Shown one piece after another: positions 32,493-43,043 of a stretch of DNA of 64,000 bases (positions are counted from its first letter, which is position 1; each line of letters opens with the position of its first letter). The position numbers were made by a program, and so were the translations under genes. The notes under the pieces were generated by a model that worked only from the letters and a program-made list of their open reading frames with translations, was not told where the DNA came from and searched no databases. The DNA lies in contig KV918761.1 in assembly GCA_002049455.2 (NCBI GenBank), positions 186,001-250,000 of the forward strand. The letters are read 5' to 3'. The stretch comes from Porphyra umbilicalis. Lineage: Eukaryota; Rhodophyta; Bangiophyceae; Bangiales; Bangiaceae.

Positions 32493-35400
32493 GGCGTGGG
32501 GCGCGCGCTGACGGGCAGCGGTGCCAAGGAGCGCGCGACGAGCCGTGAATGCGTGGCGGTGGGCGACGCAAGTGGGGTAGGCGGGGCGCGCTTTGTGCGT
32601 ACCCACGTGACAACGTGAACTGCGGGTGAGGTCACGCGGACAGCGGCTGACAGCTCACTACTATAGTAACGATAACTTAATGCGCAGCAACAGCACTTAA
32701 ACTTGACCAACAGCCCTACATTATTACGCTCTGTTACCCATATAATTGGAACCAGTCTCGGCACTGTACTGTCAGGAGGTAGAGGTCCACCAAATATTCG
32801 AGCGATGCAAGCACCCCTCCCACAACCGTCCCTGACACCGGTCGTTTCCCAGCACGAGACGCCATTCGTGCGCCAGGACGAGGCCGGCCGATGAGGAGGA
32901 CGATGTAGCGTTCGTCCGTCGGTTGCACCCGACACATATTCGAAACAAAAAGCGCGTTCGTTCGGTGGGCCGAGGTTTGTGACGATAGCCCAGTCATCTG
33001 TCGCGCATGGTGCCGTCTGCACCCACACGTGGCAGCCCTGGTGATTGTCCTTTCACCGGTTTTAGAGTGCCAGAAGCCCATATTGGACGCCGAAACTGCC
33101 CAATTGGGCCAATCTCCGTCCGAAGCGGCGTCAGACGTCCAGATAGGGGGCCTCCTATCTGGACGATGAGATTCTATCCAGACTCGAATAGACTCGTTTG
33201 AGATGTACTGACCATGGTAATCTAAGTGGCCAGATGGGCATTTCCGGACCAGACGGCTTCGTATTATTGCTAGCACGGCGTTTCCCAACACGTCGCAGCG
33301 AGTATGCCACGCTTCGGCAATATGGCGCATATCTCAGGTCGTATCGGTATTGTTGGATTCGCCCTAATGACCCCATTCGGACGGTCTCGTGGCTCGTTTC
33401 ACACCTGTCGATCCCCAACTACATCGCGCCTGGCCCCAAAGAGATCCCCCAGAATGGGCTTTCCATTCAGCGTGCCACACGTTGCACCTCTAGATTCCCC
33501 AATTGGAGAATGGGACCGACGTTGCTCTGACTGAAGCGGGCAGTCGCGAGTGGTGTGACTCAGCTGCCCGCCTGGTGCTGTGCGCGGGCCTGTGACGAGG
33601 AGAGGGCAGCGCCGTGCGTGTGGCCCGTGCGTGGGGTGGTGGTGTCGCGGTGGCGAAACTGGCCGTGCGGGATGTCGCGCAGCTGACCGCGCGGTACGTC
33701 GTGCGGGGAGGAGACCGGACAGGGGGGTACGTTCGGGGGCTTGTAGAGGGATTGAAAGGCCGTGGGGCTGGAGGGGGGGGGGGTGAAGACGCCGCTGGCT
33801 TGCCGGTGGCAGCCCCTACGGCGGCGGCGGCGGCCCCTGCGCCCGCGCCCCCTGCTGCGATAGGCTTGCTGCTGGCAACGAACCTAGCCACCATGGAAGA
33901 GGGGGCGGGAGTGGCGTGGCGTTTGCCCCGGGGAGCTGGTGGGCTGCGCGGTAGCGGCGGCGAAGGCGGACGTAGGTGTGCGGCCGGAGGGCTGGGGGGG
34001 GTGAGGCTGTCGACGAGCTGTGCGTGACTTGGGACTGTCGCAAGCACGGCGTCGCCTGGGTGGGGGGCCGGCGCGCTCCGGGGCGGACGGCTCGGGCGCG
34101 CGCGTCTGCACGTGGACGCCCGCAGGTGCAAGAAAATGAAAACCAATGCAGTGCAAGAAAAATATAGCCCCGTGCCAAGTGAAGCGCTAGGCGGCATGGT
34201 TCAAGTCTAAATAATGCTTCGGAACTTACACAAATAGATGGTCTTGGATCACAGCACAACTCCAGGCCAGGGTGTTTTCGCGTACGCGCTGTCAGTCCTT
34301 TATGATAGAGAATACATTAGGTAGGCAGGGTTTCGATGCTTGTACTGTACGACTGCAAACGCTTCAGTGTCGTCCCGTGCCCATCATCAGCCACACAGAG
34401 GCCGCCACACGCGCGCGACGGCCACCGTGCTCGCGCAGGTGTTTCGGTTGTCCGCGCGGCCGCCCCCCGAGCGCGGACAACAACGGCGCGCCGTCGCGCA
34501 CGCGAGGGAGCCCGCCGACGGTGGCGGTCGGAGCTGCTGCCTCGCCCTGCCCCGCTGCCGCTCGCCGCCGCTCCAGACCGCCCTACGGGAAAGGCGCAGC
34601 CTATGTAGTCAAAAGGAGCCGCCTGATGAGTCAGATTCTTTCCACTTCCCAGCCTGCGCCAGGAGCGCAGCGAACCCGCCCTCGCACAGCCTGGGTGACT
34701 TACAGTCGTGGAATCTCTTTTCCCACAGCGGCTGCTGGACCGTCCGACTGACACTCTGACGCGCTCGCGCCGCGCCGTTCCGCTTGGTTGCGTTAGGTGG
34801 ACGAGACGCCGCGTGGCAGGGGTGCTCCCTCATGAAACAGTTGTCGTCGGCCGCCTCTCGCACTCGCCTGCTTCGCACCCGTCTGCTACGCAGCCGCCGC
34901 TGTTCTCTGTTACCGCGCCGCCTTCTGCCGCCGTGTGCTCCGCTCGCCCTCTTCTCCCCCCCGATATCACCCGTCGCTGTCGTCTTTCCCCCCCATCACC
35001 ACTCCCCCCGCCTTGACCACCGTAAGGCGCGCCCCTCCCGCACCGCGACCCCCCCCTGCCGCAACCCCCCCCGCCTTCACCGCCCGCTTCCGTCACTTGA
35101 GCATCGATTCTCGGTGGCCCCCGTTGCCACCATCCCGAATGGTAAGTCCCCGCGACTGTATCGCCTCCTTCTGTTGGCATGTTGCATCTCTCTCGGTGCC
35201 TCGGGTGAGATTCCGATGGGGTGTGGGGGACGTATCACTCGCGGATGATTCTCTGGTGGACGGGGGAGGGGAACACTGTCCTGTGCACTGTGCAGAGGTC
35301 AACCTTAGAGGAGGTCCTGACGGTATGAGCTTGTTCCTTTCTTGCACTGCTGGTCATCCTCTTCGTGTATCTGGCGTGTTGCTTTGCGGTTTCTCTTCTC

Positions 35401-36826
35401 TTGCGGTCTGTTTTGTCTTTCCTTCGCTGCTCTCTCATGCGTTCCGCCCGGCTCGTTCCCCGACACAAAGAAGCAGGTGGGGCTTGTCGGTGGCGGGGCC
35501 TGTCTTGTGAGTGTGGTTGAGGTTGAGTTAGGAAACGCTCGTTAACAGTTTCACATGACATTGATGGTAATATGCCGTGTGAAACCACCGGGGGGGGAGG
35601 GGGCGCGGCGGCGCGCTGCGCGCGCTCGCGCCCGGAGGCTGGGGGGGCCGGATGCGCTGGGCGATTGTTAGAATCGTCCTGGTGATTGCACCGATTTCTG
35701 GTTCTTCAATCATTGCATATCTTGTAGCTGCGGGTCAGAAATATCCAGGGGCGTCGATCTGCGGATGATCACCCGCCGACCGGACCACTGTCTCGGTAAA
35801 CAAGACCGTCATCCAGGTGGACCGCTTCGCCGCCCCTATCCGCCACCATGACGGACTGCCGCGAACCCCACCACCCCGCGCCCGACCCGCAGCGACCGTT
35901 GTCACCACCACCATGGGGCAATGCACCATTTTTCGTGGAGCACGTCGGCTCGTAGCGCTTGTCGGGTTCCATGCGCGGATGTACCGCTATGCGGGTAGCG
36001 CGGCCGGACGTGGCGACCTTCGGGGAGTGTGCGTAGCTTACGCGGGGCGTGTGGGCCCAGCAGCCGACGAGGGAGCGCGTGTGCGTCCGGGGAGGGCGTG
36101 TGGGCGTGCCGTCGACCGGGGACCGCGGTAGGGCGAGACGCTGCGCGTGTTACCCCGTTGTGTGCTGCCTGTGATGTTCTGCAGTGAGCTGCTGTGTGCC
36201 ATTGTGAGCTGTACGTTGTCGACCTGTTCTCGACTCCACGCTCGGTTTGGATGTGCGCGGCCGTCGGACTGGTGCCTTCTTCTGCACCTGGTTGCCGCCA
36301 TTTGTCTTTCCATTTTGTGTCCTTGGGCAGGAGTGTGGCTCGTGCTCTATGTTCGCCGGATGCTAACCGCCTTCCGTCCTGTCCTGCTCGTTTTCTTATT
36401 GCTGTCCTTCGGTAACAGATCATGCAAGAGATCACCGCCGCCGCCGTGCCCGGCGATGCCAACGACGAGACGGCGGCGGCGGTGGCGGCAGTGTGCAGCG
36501 GGTGGTGTCTGGGTTACAAGACCGGACGCTGCGCGTATGGGACGCGGGCCGGGGGGAGTGCGTTGGGGTGCTGAGCGGCCACTAAAATTTTAGGAGGTGG
36601 TCAACTGCGTGTGTGTGGTGAAGGTGGGTGGGAGTGGTACACGCGGAGTCATTCCGGGCACCGGCACAGGTGCGAGCAGGCGAAATGTGCGCGCTTGGTA
36701 AAAGTGGGGGGGGCGATGACGTCGTCACGTGGTGGCCGGGTGCGCACTGCGCACCTTTGCCCGAGACAGGCATTGAAGCGGCCAAAACCGTTCTGTACGC
36801 CCACCGACTCGGAAAGCCTGGCAGTA
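32493..36826. other. Long region with no gene supported
   Basis: Bases 32640-33540 are lower-GC with an imperfect 28-bp palindrome at 33137-33164 (arms GTCCAGATAGG). Bases 33540-34150 are GC-rich with a G run at 33772-33782. Bases 34770-35520 have T/C-rich stretches and donor-like GTAAGT (35142) and GTATGA (35320) sites, so small exons of an unrecognised gene are possible (a candidate is DDSLVDGGGEHCPVHCAEVN at about 35248). A 36-bp palindrome lies at 35549-35584, and a G-run with GC-rich tail at 35590-35660. Nothing else is recognised. Confidence 0.45.
35549..35584. repeat. 36-bp imperfect palindrome, copy 1
   Basis: The arms are TTTCACATGACAT and its near complement ATGCCGTGTGAAA. The same palindrome in inverted orientation is at 50080-50115. 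It is possibly the tip of a dispersed repeat. Confidence 0.65.
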
Positions 36827-36958
36827 CAGTGCGTTCTCGTTGAAAGAGACAGCTGATTCAGCTCAATAAGAATAAAAAAGTGGCCTACACGGACTGGAAT
36901 GGAAGACTCGCGACCAATTTTCTCTTGTAAACCATTCTCTTGTAACGAGAACTCACTG
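36827..36958. mobile_element. 130-bp MITE, copy A
   Basis: A 132-bp element between TA dinucleotides (36825-36826, 36959-36960). Termini CAGTGCGTTCTCGTT and the complement of CAGTGAGTTCTCGTT. The middle carries the shared word CGGACTGGAATGGAAGACTC. Other copies are at 50373-50503 (opposite orientation) and 61667-61796. TA duplication and a CAGT terminus point to a pogo/Tc1-type parent. Confidence 0.9.
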
Positions 36959-36996
36959 TAGTCTTCTGTCGTCTGAAGAGGCACTCTTTTGTCCAT

Positions 36997-37300
36997 ATGT
37001 TATTCCACTTCAACGCTCACCTCTGTAGGTGGGCGATTTCCCGTCCGTTTGTATTGTGCAGATCGCGTCTCTTGCTTGGGTGTCCCGCTTGTTTGATGGC
37101 CTGGGGGCTAATGTGTTGCTTGTCGCCGAACCTACGAAATATGTTTATCGAAGATTTCTTCGAGATATGGCTCAGGGCAAAGTCCGACCCGACCACGAGT
37201 GCCAGCTGGAATCATCGGTGATTTATCGCGGGCTTGGCCATTCGGCCAACATGTTTAGGGGGATCGCCCCGATGGCCATGCCCGGTTGCATTGTCACTCC
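36997..37300 (+). other. Possible exon remnant
   Basis: Just right of MITE copy A, a T-rich stretch ends CACCTCTGTAG at 37028, like a 3' splice site. The frame from 37029 encodes a non-biased stretch (FDGLGANVLLVAEPTKYVYR, then RFLRDMAQGKVRPDHECQLE). It merges into low-complexity and minisatellite DNA after about 37450. I do not recognise it; it may be a fragment of a transposon gene. Confidence 0.3.
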
Positions 37301-37539
37301 TGTCTCCAGCGCTCCGGCGGGGTTGGGTTGCATATCAGAACCCCTGCTCTGGAGCCATCTGGGCCAGATTCACACGATTCACGTGTGGGCGCCATTCGGC
37401 GCCAGGCACCGCGCCAGATCAGCGCGGAACCCCGTCACAGCCGCACTGGGCGGGTACCGCACGGTGCTTCCATTGCGGCTCGCGCCCGCGCCAGGCGCGC
37501 TATTTTTGGCGCACTCACGACGGCATACGCCCCGCGGCG

Positions 37540-37930
37540 CTTTGCACAGCGGCCGGCGGGCGCTGTGGGGGGGGGGTGGTTTTGCGCGCCGCCGGCCGCC
37601 GGCGTCGGCACCGGCACCTGGGGCGGTTGGGCGCCCTTCTCATCGCCGCCGGCGGGCGCTGTGGGGGGGGGGGTAGTTTGGCGCGCCGCCGGCCGCCGGC
37701 GTCGGCACCGGCATCTTGCGCGGTTGGGCGCCCCCCTCGTCGCCGCCGGCGGGCGCTGCGGGGGGGGGGTGGTTTGGCGCGCCGCCGGCCGCCGGCGTCG
37801 GCACCGGCACCTGGGGCGGTTGGGCGCTTCCCTCGTCGCCGCCGGCGGGCGCTGGGGGGGGGTTATGGTTTAGCGCGCCGGGGCCCGCCGCCTCTGGCCG
37901 CGGCGCATGGGGCGGTTGCCCGCCTTTCTG
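37540..37930. repeat. 96-97-bp minisatellite, about four copies
   Basis: The word GCGCGCCGCCGGCCGCCGGC recurs at 37584, 37681 and 37777, with a divergent fourth copy (GCGCGCCGGGGCCCGCC) at 37873. Each unit contains a G run of 8-10 bases. The long + frame across it is repeat-driven and I do not call it. Confidence 0.9.
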
Positions 37931-38428
37931 ATGGCCATTCGCGCGGATTGTGGGCGGCGCGCGGCCTCGCATGCCTTGCGCTGCTGGTGGCGGGAGTATT
38001 AGCCCAGTTGTGTGACGTGACTATCGCCCTCCCTTGTGGTTGCTGCGGGTTCTGGGATAGCGCCTTTTATGGTGAACAGTATCGGTCCACGAGCGTATGT
38101 TGGTTGGAGTGGGGTGTGGAGCTGTGTGCATCCTGTTTCTTTACCCGCTCTCGCACCCGCATCCCCTGCGCGCCTCTTTTCCCGCACGTCAACAGGCTGC
38201 CCTGTGGGCCATCCATGTCGGCCGATACCACCGCATGCGCCACCACGATGCCTGTATATATTGACTCTTGCTTCTGTGGGAGGTGCTGGGGTGCCGCGAC
38301 CACACCGCCATCCGCCCACGTCTCTGCCTTGTCCTCACTCGCCCACTTGTCTCAACCCCCATCCCTGCTCCTCACACTTCGTCGGTTTCCCCCCCCCCAC
38401 TGCCCCACTCCCCCACGTTACCACACCA

Positions 38429-40734
38429 ATGGCTACTCGTGCTTTTTTTGGCCACTGTCCCCCCCCCGTCTCCCATCACTACCTCCCCTGCAGTGTCGTC
38501 GCGGGCGACCACGACGCGTAGCCGCACCGGCGCCGGCGCAACCCCCGTGGCGGTGCGGGTCGCCAACAGCGCGGTCAAGCGACTGGGCGGCTTCATGGCG
38601 GCTGTGGCTGGGGTGCCGCGTGTGCCCACCCGCGTGGCACAGGCGGCGGGAACCGTCATTGGCGCAGCGCGCATCCTCGAGCAAGGCTGCCCCCACTTGC
38701 GCATGAGCGTCTTTGCGTCGGGGGTCAACCGCGTCGGCGACATCAAGTGGATGATCCTGCACGGCGCGGGAATGGCGGGCAACCCTGAGATTCTACGTCT
38801 CGAGGGGCAGCTGCAGCACGCACGGCGCTACCTGGAGGGGCTCGTGATGGCCGGCGCGGCGATGGACTGCCCCCCGGCGTCGTCCGTTGTGGACGGCGTT
38901 CCTGTCGGTGACGCGCACGTTGTGCCTCCCCCGGCTGCCATGCCCCCCGACGCTACCGTCCAACTGACCGCGCCTGCCGGTGCGGTCACGCTGTCGGCAC
39001 CAATGCTGAAGAGCGTCCCCGCTGCCTCTTTGTTGGCAACGCCAAGTTCTCAACCAGGTGCACGCTCTTCTCGTGCGTCTCCAAGTGGCGCCTCGTATAC
39101 CTTCACGGACGAGGAGCTGGACGAAATCCTCGGAGACCCGCGCATCGACGCGCTCATGGGCTCCCAGGGCAGCACCAGCGACGGGCGGCCGCGTCGTTTC
39201 CGCGAGGCTCTGGCGGTGGGCGGGGCTGACCCTGTCGTGGGGGAGGCGCCCCCCGCAGGGCAAGTGCCCCCCGTCGGTGACGCGCCCGCCGTAGGGGATG
39301 CCCCCCCCGCGTGGGCAGTCGAGACCGAGCACTCGGGTTTCGGCGATGAAGACTACCTGGTCCCCGTCGAGGGCGGGCGCAACATCGACGCTGCAAATGC
39401 GCCAGTGAACGTGAAGCCAGGTGTGGGCGCGCCGGCCCCCCCCTGCTCTCGTCGAGTCACAAGTGGCGCCCGCGATCATCAAGCCGTCGAAGGCGGTCAT
39501 CCGCCACGTGACGAAGCTGCTGGCTCTCAAAGCCCGCAAGGCGCAGCGCTTGCGCGACGCCTTCAAGGGCATGGTCGGCGTTGTCGCGGCGGAGCACAAG
39601 TGCGGCTTGAAGAGCATCCAACTCTGCTTGCTGCCGTGGTGGCCGTACAAGGTGTCGGCGGACCCGAGCGTCGTCTTCGAACCGGACGCCATCTGGCCGC
39701 TCCAGGTCGTTGTGCCTGAGCGGCTGACGCTCACCACCAAGAGAAGCCGCGACCAAGAAACGGACGGGGAGAAGGTCATCACGCTCAAGGCGCTACCTTT
39801 CGCGACGGGGCCCATTGACAAGCTGGTTGCGGCCATCATGCTGCTGCACGACAAGGAGGCCCTCACGCAGCGCACGCTCGCCAACTTTGTGTTCATGGTG
39901 CAAAAGGCGGAATACCTGTCCGCCGCTGACGCGGCAGCCGAGGTTGCGGCGCGGCTGGCGGCGGCGAAGGCCGCAGGAGTGGCTGCCCGCGCTGCTGCCG
40001 CAATCCCTGCGACGTCGGCTCCTGGCACCGTTCCCATTTCTCCGGCACAGGCGGCTGCCGAGGCGCTTTCGCTCAGCCCTTTTTCTGTGGCTCTTTCGCG
40101 CCCGACACAATCTCCCTTCCATGCTCTCGGCAACCTCGCCCGCGGTACTCATCCCCCGGGCAACCCCGCTGGCCGTGCGTCACCGGCATCCCGCCGGCCT
40201 TCGAGTGTCCGGCGCCCGTCGGCCGCCGAGGTGCGCCGCACCGCCCGAGCGGCAGCGGCGCAGGCCGCCGCCTCTGCCGTGGTTGTTTCCGCCGCAGCGG
40301 CAGCTATTGGAGGTTCTGGGGCGGCCGACGCCAAGCGTCGTCGAGTCGGCGAGCAGACAGCAGGCCGCGCTACGGCGTCTGCTGTGAGTGACCGGGACGG
40401 CGACATGGGGGTGGCTCGCTCCCAGAGCGGTGGCAAGCTGTGCATGACCTCGGGCTCCTGCACTCTGCTGGGCCCGACGGGCGTTCCCGTCGCAGAGGCG
40501 GAGGCCTTCTTTGAGCGCTCCGTGCTCCATGGGCACCCAGTGCCTGCATACATGGTGGTCGTGTATGTTGACGTCGTATTGGTCCCTGGGCACATCAACC
40601 GTCACGAGCGCCGCTTCCCGAAGGAGCGGCCAGCGACGCAGGACACGCGAATGATGAGTGAGTTGCACGATAGCTTTATTGTATGGGAGCGGACGGCGGT
40701 AGTGAAGGTGGGAAAGGAGGTTAAGTCCGACTAG
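38429..40734 (+). pseudogene. Unrecognised transposon-type gene with frameshift at a C run
   Basis: Not recognised. The first frame (to about 39440) encodes SRATTTRSRTGAGATPVAVR, then ILEQGCPHLRMSVFASGVNR and an acidic FTDEELDEILGDPRIDALMG segment. After a seven-C run at 39438-39444 the coding signal moves to a second frame: ALVESQVAPAIIKPSKAVIR, LKSIQLCLLPWWPYKVSADP, KEALTQRTLANFVFMVQKAE, an Ala-rich region with a basic DAKRRRVG nuclear-signal-like motif, and a conserved-looking end (HPVPAYMVVVYVDVVLVPGH, ELHDSFIVWERTAV). Stop at 40734. The shift is one base, so it is either a real lesion or a homopolymer error. The ATG at 38429 may be followed by a short intron ending TCCCCTGCAG at 38491, which would join in phase. 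General architecture resembles the 29.8-32.5 kb gene. Confidence 0.45.
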
Positions 40735-42261
40735 TGGGACGAGGTACCTCTCTGTTTTTGTCTGTCGATAACGAGCTGTAGCTTCTGGGTAGATAGAAAC
40801 AGACAATGGTTTTTCTCAAGCTCGTCATGAACCAGGAAGAGGTGCGCTGAAGCGCGTGTCTCGTCGCCTGGCCCGGTGCAGTTTGGTACAGGACGGCAAC
40901 ACGCCTGTCGGTGCAGGATTGCGCAGAGAGCCAGTGTATCGCGCAACGGATACGGAGGCGTTGCAGCGCCGAGAGTGAAACTCTGGGAAGACGAACCAGT
41001 TGGTGTGACTCTGTCGCTGGAGGCTGCTAGTTCACCGCAGTATGGATATTGGCGGGGAGAGGGCCGTATGGGCCGCTGTCGGAAATACTGCAGACGGCAT
41101 GGGGGGCTGCAGGGGCTACAGCACCAATGGAGGTATCACCAGGACTGAAAAGGTTGACGAGAAGTACCCTACGCTGCTCTGCTTCGTGCGAATTAGAAGT
41201 AAGAAGAAGAGAGCTCCGTGACTGTACGCCCAGTCTGCCAAGTGGCAGTGGCAACCGGTCGCAACGGGGGACAGGAGCCCGCTCTCACACGACAGTCATG
41301 CGCCACTGGACGATGGCCATTGGGCTGTGCAAGGACTCGAGTTCACTCCCAGATCGATGGCCACACAGTGCGATGAGAGCCGTCCGAGTGACGTGGACAA
41401 AAGGAACCCAGCGATTGGTTGACACTCAGAATCTTCCATCAGAACTCATGTATCAAGTAGGTGGATCTTGAAGTAATTAAATGCGGGACTGTTGAAAGAA
41501 TGGATGGCATTCTCGATCCCATCGCCTGACGTCGGCTGGTCTACCCCACAGAACAAGCTGCACTGAGCCTGCCGATAAGCCTTTATGGGCATGCGCCCTT
41601 GAACACGGTATGAAGAAGCACTGTAGGGCCAGGATCGCGCCCGCTCACCAACTGCGTAGTTGCACGCGGGCTGGCCGTACCCGCCTTTTGCTGCTTTCTA
41701 AGAACGACCTGGCAACTGATCGGTCCGGGCCTCGTTGTCAGTTGGTCGTGCCCCGAAACGATGGCATCCAGCGGCGCCCAAGTAGTGGAAAGCGGTCACT
41801 GCGGTGGGGGTGCTGTGGCGAACGCGCCGGCCACCGCGGTCGGCGGCTCGGCAGCCTGAGGATACGAGCTGACTGCTGCGTGCGCGCCGTCGTGAGACAG
41901 GAGAGTGGGTATGGCCCGCTACCGGGGCCAAATGTACGGCAGCTGTTTGCTCATATGGGTGGGGGCCGACTGAGTGATAAAGGGCAATGTAGCACAGAAA
42001 CCTGTGGTAGCACAGCGGGCGATGCACCAGTGAGAGGAAGTCCTGTGGTACGGGACATGGCTCTTTGGGGGGAGGCAAACGTGTTTCTGGGTGGAGGAAA
42101 TGATGGCGACGATGGCTATTGGCAATACTCTCAAGACAACAGACACCCATGAAACTCGCCGCAGCGGCAATGGCAAACCGACATGGTGAGAAGGATCGAG
42201 GTTAGAGGGGGTGGCCACCCCCACGCGGGTCAAGCTGCCCATCCATACAGCCTCCTCCGCC
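40735..42261. other. No gene supported
   Basis: Mixed-composition DNA. Frames at 41049-41471 and 41610-42152 have no recognisable domain and overlap open frames on the other strand. Confidence 0.45.
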
Positions 42262-42642
42262 ATGGTCCTCGTATCTCAAACGGCCTCCCTCGAGCCCCAG
42301 TCATACTGCTTTTCCTTTGTGAACTTGACGAATGACACCCCCGGTGCCTGCACCTTGACATATATCAATGACTGCAGGTTCATGAGCGCCTTTCCCATGG
42401 TTGCTCTGGAGGCAGATGCGGCGACTCTTTCCAGGCTCGAGCTGATTCAAGGCCACACCACGAGAGGGACGGTAGTGATAGTTTATTCTCCGGGTGTGCA
42501 GGTCCTCCCAGTGTCATTCGCCTCTCATTCTATTGACAGTGCCAACAACGTGCGGTACGCTACCTTCGTACGTCTCATGGACCTTGATGAGAGCAGCACC
42601 TCCTGGCAGCGATTGTCCAAGGCCTGGGTCCAGTGGTCCTGA
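42262..42642 (+). CDS. Hypothetical 126-residue protein
   Basis: Unrecognised. It starts at ATG 42262 in a good context (CGCCATGG) and ends at TGA 42642. The sequence is balanced rather than compositionally biased (MVLVSQTASLEPQSYCFSFV, LTYINDCRFMSAFPMVALEA, RGTVVIVYSPGVQVLPVSFA), with alternating hydrophobic residues suggesting a beta-rich fold. The surrounding frame is open upstream to 42211. It could be a small host gene, a single exon, or an exon of the next transposon gene. Confidence 0.4.
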   Translation: MVLVSQTASLEPQSYCFSFVNLTNDTPGACTLTYINDCRFMSAFPMVALEADAATLSRLELIQGHTTRGTVVIVYSPGVQVLPVSFASHSIDSANNVRYATFVRLMDLDESSTSWQRLSKAWVQWS

Positions 42643-43043
42643 GCGCTGGCCGCCTCTCTCAACAGCTCCATGGGTAAGTACGAAAGACAAAATGGCTCGT
42701 GGCGCCCGCTCATTCCACGGGACAGGTACCGTGTAAGTCATGTGCTCCCAGTACAGCGAGGAGCAGGCGATGACAGCAGATATTTTCTGTCGGCTGGCGA
42801 CCTCAGCCCTGTCGTCTGCCGGCTGGCCCACCGGCGTCACAAGCACCCTCTTCCCCGGCTACCACCCGCGCCATCGACGGGCACAGCGGGGATGAGCAGC
42901 ATCGCGCTGCCGCGCGTCACTCCTGTACCCTTCTTCTGGGCGGCGCCCTTCATCCTCACTCTCACCATCCCCACTTGCCTCCCTACTCTCACCACCCCCA
43001 TCTCCCTCGCAGCTGCTCTGCTGCCAACGAGCCCACTGCCGCC

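Noticed and set aside
37234..38706. 490-residue + strand ORF
   Set aside because: Mostly translation of the 96-bp minisatellite and Pro-rich low-complexity DNA; its frame is not that of the supported gene downstream.
40549..40580. YVDV motif resembling the reverse transcriptase YVDD box
   Set aside because: Only one acidic residue at the motif and no other reverse transcriptase, RNase H or integrase blocks in the gene; coincidence is likelier.
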